Assembly: GCA_027010905.1 (NCBI GenBank)
Contig: JALVBA010000240.1
Coordinates: 1-22,096, forward strand
Direction: 5' to 3'
DNA length: 22,096 bases
Source of the DNA: Marinilabiliaceae bacterium
Lineage (GTDB): Bacteria > Bacteroidota > Bacteroidia > Bacteroidales > Marinilabiliaceae
Position 1 is the stretch's first letter; the number at the start of each line of letters is the position of its first letter. The notes below the pieces were generated by a model. It had not been told where the DNA came from and did not search any database. It was given only the letters and a program-made list of their open reading frames with translations. Positions 16,404 to 22,096 of this stretch are shown here, piece after piece. The position numbers and the translations under genes are program-made.

Positions 16404-17738
16404 TTAACCACTTAACAAACAATCAATCGCCTTATGAACCTTTTCAAATTGAAATGATTCAATCAGTCCCTCCATCTTTTGAGAAATCTCACTATTACAC
16501 AGATTTCCGATACTCCCCTGGTGTGTGTGACTGACAACATAGTCAGTCTCAAACTCTCCTCGTTCAACTTTCATCCCAACCTCACGATAAGCATCTCTGA
16601 ATGGTACACCCTCCAATACAAGTCTGTTAACCTCCTCAACAGTGAAAGCTAGCTTATACTTCTCATCTGTAATAATATTTTTATTTATGGTGATGTTCTC
16701 TATGGCAAAATTGGTAATCTCTATCGAATCCTGCAGCTCATTGAACGCCGGCAGAAAAGTCTCCTTTATCACCTGCAGGTCACGGAAATACCCTGTTGGA
16801 AGGTTAGTCGTCACTGCACCTATTGTCTGAGGCAGTGTTTGCAGCACGTTACATTTACCACGAATAAGTTCAAACACATCGGGATTCTTCTTGTGAGGCA
16901 TAATACTTGAGCCGGTAGTCAGTTCATCGGGAAGTTTCACAAATCCGAAATTCTGACTCATAAAAAGGCAGCCATCCATTGCCAGTTTACTTAATGTGCC
17001 AGCAATAGATGCAATGGCAAAAGCTACCGTTCGCTCCATCTTTCCTCGTCCCATCTGAGCATAAACAACATTGTAATTCATGTCGTCAAAGCCAAGCAGC
17101 GAAGTCGTTAACGAGCGATCGAGAGGAAAAGACGAACCATATCCGGCAGCCGCCCCCAGTGGGTTTTGATTTACCACATTCCATGCAGCCTTAATTATGT
17201 GAAGGTCATCTGCAAGGCTCTCGGCAAAAGCACCAAACCACAACCCGAAAGAGGATGGCATGGCAACCTGAAGGTGAGTATATCCCGGAATGAGCGTCTC
17301 TTTGTGTTCTTCACTTTTTGCCTGAAGAATTTTAAACAGTTGCTCAACAGCATTTATTATTCCCTCAATGCGATCGCGTGCAAATAGTTTTAGGTCAAGC
17401 AGTACCTGATCGTTTCGCGAACGTCCGCTATGAACTTTCTTCCCAATATCCCCCAGCTTCTTTGTTAGCAGCAACTCTACCTGCGAATGAACATCCTCAA
17501 TTCCGTTATCAATAACAAAAGAGCCATCAATAGTTGTTAAGTAGATTGCCTTTAACTCTTTCAACAACAGCGTTAATTCATCTTTCTCCAACAGCCCAAT
17601 CTTCTCTAGCATTGTGATGTGCGCCATTGTTCCCAACACATCAAAAGGCGCTAACAACACATCCAGTTCACGGTCTTTTCCTACGGTAAACTCTTCTATC
17701 TTCTTATCTACAGATACTCCTTTATCCCAAAGTTTCAT
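16404..17738 (-). CDS. argH: Argininosuccinate lyase
   Basis: This 444-residue cytoplasmic enzyme splits argininosuccinate to arginine and fumarate, the last step of arginine synthesis. The start is firm because the family's opening KLWDKG directly follows the Met. Active-site landmarks are present: SGRSRNDQ (104-111), GYTHLQ with His155 as likely general acid (152-157), and the fumarase/lyase signature GSSIMPHKKNPD (276-287) with the catalytic serine. Length is at the short end of the normal range (about 450-470). It is the last gene of the proline/arginine cluster on this strand, separated from the upstream deacylase gene by a 137-bp spacer with unusual repeats and a GC-rich hairpin. Confidence 0.97.
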   Translation of the reverse strand: MKLWDKGVSVDKKIEEFTVGKDRELDVLLAPFDVLGTMAHITMLEKIGLLEKDELTLLLKELKAIYLTTIDGSFVIDNGIEDVHSQVELLLTKKLGDIGKKVHSGRSRNDQVLLDLKLFARDRIEGIINAVEQLFKILQAKSEEHKETLIPGYTHLQVAMPSSFGLWFGAFAESLADDLHIIKAAWNVVNQNPLGAAAGYGSSFPLDRSLTTSLLGFDDMNYNVVYAQMGRGKMERTVAFAIASIAGTLSKLAMDGCLFMSQNFGFVKLPDELTTGSSIMPHKKNPDVFELIRGKCNVLQTLPQTIGAVTTNLPTGYFRDLQVIKETFLPAFNELQDSIEITNFAIENITINKNIITDEKYKLAFTVEEVNRLVLEGVPFRDAYREVGMKVERGEFETDYVVSHTHQGSIGNLCNSEISQKMEGLIESFQFEKVHKAIDCLLSG

Positions 17739-17755
17739 AACTACACATGTTTGAA

Positions 17756-17789
17756 GCCCCTCCCTTCCTCCCCACCGCGGCGAGAGGGC
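17756..17789 (-). repeat. GC-rich imperfect hairpin upstream of argH
   Basis: In the argH leader, arms GCCCTCTC (minus strand, 17789-17782) and GGGAGGGGC (17764-17756) can pair as about 8 bp with one bulge and one G-T pair, around a G-rich loop that includes the palindrome CCGCGG (17775-17780). It lies 18-51 bp before the argH start codon and stands out from the AT-rich surroundings. It could be a leader structure limiting argH translation, or a relic of a small repeat element. Confidence 0.4.
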
Positions 17790-17811
17790 AAAGAATGCTC
17801 TATTATTTTTT

Positions 17812-17883
17812 TCAAATACTCAATTTATCAAATCCTCAGTTCCCCAATTTATCAGTTCCTCATTTCCTTATTTCCTCAATTTA
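17812..17883 (-). repeat. Octanucleotide tandem repeat (nine degenerate 8-bp units)
   Basis: Nine consecutive 8-bp units fit without gaps. Read on the minus strand they are variants of RRAAMTGA: TAAATTGA, GGAAATAA, GGAAATGA, GGAACTGA, TAAATTGG, GGAACTGA, GGATTTGA, TAAATTGA, then GTATTTGA. The first unit contains the stop codon of the M20 deacylase gene; the array then fills the first half of the spacer to argH. Confidence 0.85.
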
Positions 17884-18937
17884 TCTCCAATCCATCCAAC
17901 AGCCTAACATACATCTCTATCCCCTCCTCTATCTCACTTAAACAGATATATTCGTCAGCTGTGTGTGAACGTGCTGAATCTCCTGGCCCTATCTTCAGCG
18001 TAGTGAAGTTCATAACAGCCTGATCAGATGTTGTGGGTGACCCGTAATAGGTCAAACCTAACTCTACTCCTTGCTTAACTACCGGGTGTTCCACAGGCAC
18101 AGAAGAGCTGTTCAGCCTCACTGAACGGGGCTTAACCTCACATTCAACGCTCTGTTGAATCAACTCAAACAGCTCTATGTTTGAATAGTATTCATTAACA
18201 CGTACATCTACCATAAACTCACACACATCGGGTACTACATTATGCTGTGAGCCCGACTTAACTCCCGTAACAGTCATCTTAACAGGACCTAAAAACTCCG
18301 ACTCTTTTGGAAATCTATAGTTCTGAAACCACTCAATATCAGGCAATGCTTTGTAGATTGCATTTACACCCTCTTCCCGAGCAGCATGACCCGACTTCCC
18401 TTTTGCAAAGCAATCGAGAACCATAAGTCCTTTTTCCGCAACTGCCATCTGCATTTGAGTAGGCTCTCCAACTATCCCCAAATCTATCTTACCCAGCTCC
18501 TCCATAATTGAACTTATCCCGTTAACCCCTGAGATCTCCTCTTCGGCAGATGCAACAAACAGTAAATTATAGGGCTGCTCCTTTTTTGACAAAATTAAAA
18601 ATACAGAAATCAAAGACACCATTGGAGCTCCGGCATCATTACTACCTAAACCGTACAGTTTATCATCTTTTAAGGTTGGCTCATAAGGCTTGAACGTCCA
18701 CTGAGCTGAAGGTTTAACAGTATCGATATGAGAGTTAAGAAGAAGGGTCGGTTTTGAGGAGTCCTTTTCGGCAGACCAAAGCCAAACATTATTTCCTTTA
18801 CGATTAGGCTTAAATCCTTTTGACTCAAAGAAATCAACAATCAAATCCGCAGCATCAGCCTCCTGCCTGCTTAACGAAGGTGTAGCAATAAGTCTTTTAA
18901 GCAGTTCGATAGCTTCTTCATTTCTCTTTTTTATCAT
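17876..18937 (-). CDS. argE: M20-family deacylase, probable N-succinyl-/N-acetyl-ornithine (citrulline) deacylase
   Basis: This 353-residue zinc peptidase-family enzyme most likely removes the N-acyl group from the arginine-pathway intermediate. Metal-binding and catalytic landmarks of the M20 family are present: NSHIDTV (His70, Asp72), GSNDAGAP (Asp101), ASAEEEISG (Glu132-Glu134), VGEPT (Glu158) and SARSHTADE near the C-terminus (His325). The dimerisation domain lies at about 170-275. It sits directly between argB (24-bp gap upstream) and argH, and next to a transcarbamylase of the succinyl type, so the physiological substrate is probably N-succinyl-citrulline or N-succinyl-ornithine. Substrate preference is inferred from context. 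Confidence 0.88.
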   Translation of the reverse strand: MIKKRNEEAIELLKRLIATPSLSRQEADAADLIVDFFESKGFKPNRKGNNVWLWSAEKDSSKPTLLLNSHIDTVKPSAQWTFKPYEPTLKDDKLYGLGSNDAGAPMVSLISVFLILSKKEQPYNLLFVASAEEEISGVNGISSIMEELGKIDLGIVGEPTQMQMAVAEKGLMVLDCFAKGKSGHAAREEGVNAIYKALPDIEWFQNYRFPKESEFLGPVKMTVTGVKSGSQHNVVPDVCEFMVDVRVNEYYSNIELFELIQQSVECEVKPRSVRLNSSSVPVEHPVVKQGVELGLTYYGSPTTSDQAVMNFTTLKIGPGDSARSHTADEYICLSEIEEGIEMYVRLLDGLEIN

Positions 18938-18961
18938 TATACTGTTATTTGTTACATTGAA

Positions 18962-19741
18962 TCAATCTAAAACTAATCTTGTTCCTAAATCGTTTAGTTT
19001 AGCTAAAGCCTTAGAGTTGGTTATTACCACTTCATCCACGCCACTTCTTATTGCATCAAAACCATTATCCAGTTTGGGTATCATTCCGGCATTTATAGTG
19101 CCATCCTCCTGATAACTCTTAAAATCCTTATATACCAACCGGCTAATCACAGAGCTGTCATCTTCCGGGTCGCTCAACACTCCCGGTTTCTCAAAACAGT
19201 AGACAAGAGAGCAGACGAACTCAGATGCCAGAGCTTTTGAAATTTCAGCAGCCATTGTATCAGCATTGGTATTGAGGATTAGCCCTTCGCCATTGTGTGT
19301 GAGTGGTGCAACTACAGGAACAGCATTGTGCTTAAGCAGAAGTGACAGCTGCTCGGCCTGCACCGAAACCACATCACCTGCATAACCATAATCAACATCC
19401 TTCACAGGTCTCTTAACAGCTTTTATAATATTCAAATCGGCTCCTGTCAGGCCAATGGCATTCAATCCAAACGCCTGACATTTTGCAACAATATTTTTGT
19501 TTATCAGCCCGCCATAGACCATCATTGCCACATCAAGCATCTCAGCATTGGTTATTCGGCGACCATTAACCATCTCCGTTTTCACCCCCAACTTCTCGGC
19601 AATTGTGGTTGCACTTCTTCCACCCCCGTGAACCAACAGTTTTTTGCCCTCAATCTTACTGAAATCCTCTAGCAATTGGCTCAACGACTCTGAATCCTCA
19701 ACTATCTTCCCACCAACCTTTATAACTGTAAGTTTTTGCAT
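18962..19741 (-). CDS. argB: Acetylglutamate-kinase-family enzyme, probable N-succinylglutamate kinase
   Basis: This 259-residue amino-acid-kinase-fold enzyme phosphorylates the N-acylated glutamate in arginine synthesis. Visible motifs are IKVGGKIVED (8-16, phosphate-binding lysine), VHGGGRSAT (37-45), the substrate-contacting GRRITNAEML stretch, NTNADTMAAEI and GMIPKLDNG near the C-terminus. Length is normal for the non-regulated form. It lies 10 bp after the transcarbamylase gene and 24 bp before the deacylase gene in one transcript. Because the transcarbamylase is of the succinyl type, the true substrate may be N-succinylglutamate, as in Bacteroides. Confidence 0.95.
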   Translation of the reverse strand: MQKLTVIKVGGKIVEDSESLSQLLEDFSKIEGKKLLVHGGGRSATTIAEKLGVKTEMVNGRRITNAEMLDVAMMVYGGLINKNIVAKCQAFGLNAIGLTGADLNIIKAVKRPVKDVDYGYAGDVVSVQAEQLSLLLKHNAVPVVAPLTHNGEGLILNTNADTMAAEISKALASEFVCSLVYCFEKPGVLSDPEDDSSVISRLVYKDFKSYQEDGTINAGMIPKLDNGFDAIRSGVDEVVITNSKALAKLNDLGTRLVLD

Positions 19742-19751
19742 TTTTTATCCT

Positions 19752-20699
19752 CTACAACTTTTCCAACATTCTTTTAATCACAACCTGTGCTGATACCACT
19801 CTGTTTGTAGCCTGAGGAATAACAATCGAGCGTGAGCTGTCGATAACCCCGTCGCTAACCACCATATTGCGGCGAACAGGTAGGCAGTGCATAAACATTG
19901 CATCATTGGTCAGCTCCATTTTCGGCTCATCAACCATCCACGAACGGTCTTTTGTCAATATCTTTCCATAGTCGGAGTATGATGACCAGTTCTTGGCATA
20001 GATAAAGTCGGCCCCTTCAAAGGCTTTTTGCTGATTATATTCAAGCTCAACTCCCTCCATCAATCCCTCCTCCAGCTCGTACCCTTCGGGATGAGTCACC
20101 ACGAGGTCAACATCACCCTTTTTCATCCACTCAACAAAAGAGTTGGCAACAGCCTGTGGCAGAGCGCGCGGATGAGGAGCCCATGTGAGAACAACTTTTG
20201 GCCGCTTCTTTGTTTTGTACTCTTCAATGGTATAGAGGTCGGCAAATGCCTGCAAGGGGTGACGCGTAGCCGACTCCAAACTTACAATGGGAACACTTGC
20301 AAACTCAATATATTGCATAATTATATCTTCGTTATAATCAGCCTTTTTATCATTTAGTGATGCAAAAGAGCGAACTCCGATAATATCACAATAGCTGCCG
20401 ATGACAGGAATAGCCTCACGAAGATGCTCCGGCTTATCGCCATCCATTATCACTCCAAATTCCGATTCCAGCTTCCAACCATCTTTGTTAACATCAAGCA
20501 CAATCACCTCCATACCTAGATTTCGCGCAGCCTTCTGTGTACTTAGCCGAGTTCGCAGACTAGAGTTAAAAAAGAGAAGAATCATTGTTTTGTATTTCCC
20601 GAGATAGCTGAATCCATGCGGATTTCTCTTTAGAATTCGTGCTTCATTGAGTGCATTCTCTATATCTCCAATGTCGTCAACGGTTAAAAATTGCCTCAT
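19752..20699 (-). CDS. argF': N-succinyl-L-ornithine carbamoyltransferase
   Basis: This 315-residue enzyme transfers the carbamoyl group from carbamoyl phosphate to an N-acylated ornithine. The carbamoyl-phosphate loop SSLRTR is at 46-51, HPLQAFAD at 147-154 and HCLPVRRN at 271-278, as in the acetyl/succinyl-ornithine branch of the family. The specificity position, Glu92 in the Xanthomonas acetylornithine enzyme and Pro90 in the Bacteroides fragilis succinylornithine enzyme, is Pro90 here (DGDKPEH), which points to N-succinylornithine. The gene is 100 bp after proA and 10 bp before argB. Confidence 0.94.
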   Translation of the reverse strand: MRQFLTVDDIGDIENALNEARILKRNPHGFSYLGKYKTMILLFFNSSLRTRLSTQKAARNLGMEVIVLDVNKDGWKLESEFGVIMDGDKPEHLREAIPVIGSYCDIIGVRSFASLNDKKADYNEDIIMQYIEFASVPIVSLESATRHPLQAFADLYTIEEYKTKKRPKVVLTWAPHPRALPQAVANSFVEWMKKGDVDLVVTHPEGYELEEGLMEGVELEYNQQKAFEGADFIYAKNWSSYSDYGKILTKDRSWMVDEPKMELTNDAMFMHCLPVRRNMVVSDGVIDSSRSIVIPQATNRVVSAQVVIKRMLEKL

Positions 20700-20775
20700 A
20701 ATTTTGGGTTTTTATTTTAGTTAATATCCTTTAAAACATCTCTCTGTTACGAACAGTAAACTTATAATTAACAAT

Positions 20776-20792
20776 ACGTAATTCGTAATTCA
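20776..20792. repeat. Short tandem repeat in the proA-argF' spacer
   Basis: The spacer contains two perfect copies of CGTAATT (20777-20783 and 20784-20790) just downstream of the proA stop codon. The rest of the 100-bp spacer is AT-rich with no clear promoter; the best -7-like match is TAAGTTTA, one base off the consensus. Confidence 0.45.
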
Positions 20793-20799
20793 TTTCTGC

Positions 20800-22047
20800 T
20801 TACGTTCTAATCTGCCCCTCTCCTTTTACTATCCACTTGTAACTTGTCAATTCTCTAAGTGCCATTGGTCCACGTGCATGAAGTTTCTGTGTGCTAATAC
20901 CTATCTCTGCACCCAGCCCAAACTGTGCTCCGTCTGTAAATGCGGTGCTTGTATTTGCATACACTGCAGCTGCGTCCACATCGCGGCAAAACATCTCAAT
21001 AGCTTTTTCATCTTCAGCAACAATAGCCTCACTGTGTTTAGAGCTGAACTTGCCAATATGCTGCAAAGCCTCATCAAAGCTATCTACTGTTTTTACTGAT
21101 ATTTTATGAGAAAGAAACTCTGTTCCGAAATGCTCCTCTGTTGCGTGGTGCAGCAGTGTGTCAGGGTAGTTGCCTTCAAGCTCACGATATGCTTCATCAT
21201 CAGCAAAAATCTCAACGCTCTTTTCTACCATTAAATCAACGAGCTTTGGCAAGTCCGCCAAACGACCTGAGTGAATCACCAAACAGTCCAAAGCGTTACA
21301 GACACTCACCCTGCGTGTTTTTGCATTGAAAATTATCTCCTTTCCCTTGTCGGCATCTCCCGAAATATCAAAGTATGTGTGAACAATTCCGGCTCCGGTC
21401 TCAATAACCGGCACTTTGGAATTCTCTCTAACTGTATTTATCAGATTCTGCGACCCACGAGGGATAAGCACATCAATATAGTCTACTGCGTGCATCAACT
21501 CCTGAGCAGCCTCCCTCTCGGGTGGCAGAAGCTGAATAATTTCGGGGTCAATACCTGACTTCTCCAATTCAGTTTTAATTATTTTTGTAAGTATTGTATT
21601 ACTGTAAATCGCATCGCTACCGCCTTTCAGCACACAGGCATTTCCGGCCTTAAAACAGAGGCTGAAAACATCAGATGTAACATTAGGTCGCGCTTCATAG
21701 ATTATTCCAACCACACCCAACGGAACGGTTGTTTTTTTCAGGTCAAGCCCATTAGGCAGAACACGGGACTCAAGCACAATACCTAAAGGAGAGGGTAGGT
21801 TCATTACATTGAGGATATCACCAGCCATCCCCTCAATCCTGGCCTCTGTAAGTTTAAGCCTGTCATATTTCGGGTCAGACGAATCCATATTGTCAAGGTC
21901 ACGGATATTCTCTTTCAGTATTGAGTCTCTGTTTTCAATCAAAGCAGACGATATCCTCTCCAAGGCATCGTTGATGTCGCTGTCCGTCAATCGGGACATC
22001 TTTGCAGATGCTGATTTTATCTTTATTAATTGCTCTGTTGTTGTCAT
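20800..22047 (-). CDS. proA: Glutamate-5-semialdehyde dehydrogenase (gamma-glutamyl phosphate reductase)
   Basis: This 415-residue NADPH-dependent enzyme makes glutamate semialdehyde, the second step of proline synthesis. Family landmarks are PLGVVGIIYEARPNVTSD (109-126), FKAGNACVLKGGSDA (132-146), LIPRGSQNLI (194-203), VIETGAGIVHTYFD (214-227) and the catalytic cysteine in SVCNALDCL (Cys250). Length matches the family. A likely proB end lies 29 bp upstream and the arginine genes follow on the same strand, so proline and arginine synthesis, both drawing on glutamate, are probably co-expressed. Confidence 0.97.
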   Translation of the reverse strand: MTTTEQLIKIKSASAKMSRLTDSDINDALERISSALIENRDSILKENIRDLDNMDSSDPKYDRLKLTEARIEGMAGDILNVMNLPSPLGIVLESRVLPNGLDLKKTTVPLGVVGIIYEARPNVTSDVFSLCFKAGNACVLKGGSDAIYSNTILTKIIKTELEKSGIDPEIIQLLPPEREAAQELMHAVDYIDVLIPRGSQNLINTVRENSKVPVIETGAGIVHTYFDISGDADKGKEIIFNAKTRRVSVCNALDCLVIHSGRLADLPKLVDLMVEKSVEIFADDEAYRELEGNYPDTLLHHATEEHFGTEFLSHKISVKTVDSFDEALQHIGKFSSKHSEAIVAEDEKAIEMFCRDVDAAAVYANTSTAFTDGAQFGLGAEIGISTQKLHARGPMALRELTSYKWIVKGEGQIRT

Positions 22048-22076
22048 TATTTTTTGTGTTACTCGTTTAATTATTC

Positions 22077-22096
22077 TTAACCGTGGGTTAAAACCC
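22077..22096 (-). CDS. Possible 3' end of proB (glutamate 5-kinase), partial
   Basis: At the window edge one minus-strand frame reads Val-Leu-Thr-His-Gly and then TAA (22079-22077), 29 bp before the proA start. Only five full codons are visible, so the identity rests on the common proB-proA order, not on the sequence. The other frames stop at once or run into proA. Confidence 0.3.

Overview
The window looks like a chromosomal segment of a member of the Bacteroidota, most likely a Bacteroidales. The evidence is a SusC/SusD outer-membrane pair, a TAnnTTTG-type promoter, low GC content, and an arginine pathway whose transcarbamylase carries the residue (Pro90) diagnostic of the succinylated-intermediate version known from Bacteroides. 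Family and genus cannot be resolved from the sequence alone.

Left arm, plus strand (137-13514). A TonB-dependent SusC-like receptor and its SusD-like lipoprotein end at a strong intrinsic terminator (4791-4826). They are followed by a large secreted protein of unknown function with a mutarotase-like C-terminal part, a secreted ThuA-family protein and a Tat-exported Gfo/Idh/MocA oxidoreductase. Next come two PH-domain membrane proteins, YdbS-like (broken by a frameshift) and YdbT-like, and then a second Gfo/Idh/MocA protein that is a lipoprotein. No recognisable glycoside hydrolase is present. ThuA plus Gfo/Idh/MocA dehydrogenases recalls the 3-keto-sugar route of rhizobial thuAB, so this may be a small glycan or glycoside utilisation locus working by oxidation rather than plain hydrolysis.

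Middle (13515-14300). The convergent spacer holds a mosaic of structured repeats: two 170-bp direct copies (168/170 identical) flanking a diverged inverted copy of the same three-hairpin unit. The rightmost copy runs into a truncated lysO-like gene and supplies its last three codons and stop.

Right arm, minus strand (14347-22096). A sodium:alanine symporter with a large soluble insertion has its own Bacteroidetes-type promoter. Upstream of it lies a proline/arginine cluster transcribed right to left: (end of a likely proB), proA, N-succinylornithine transcarbamylase, argB-type kinase, M20 deacylase and argH. Two spacers of this cluster carry short tandem repeats, the clearest being nine 8-bp units between the deacylase and argH.
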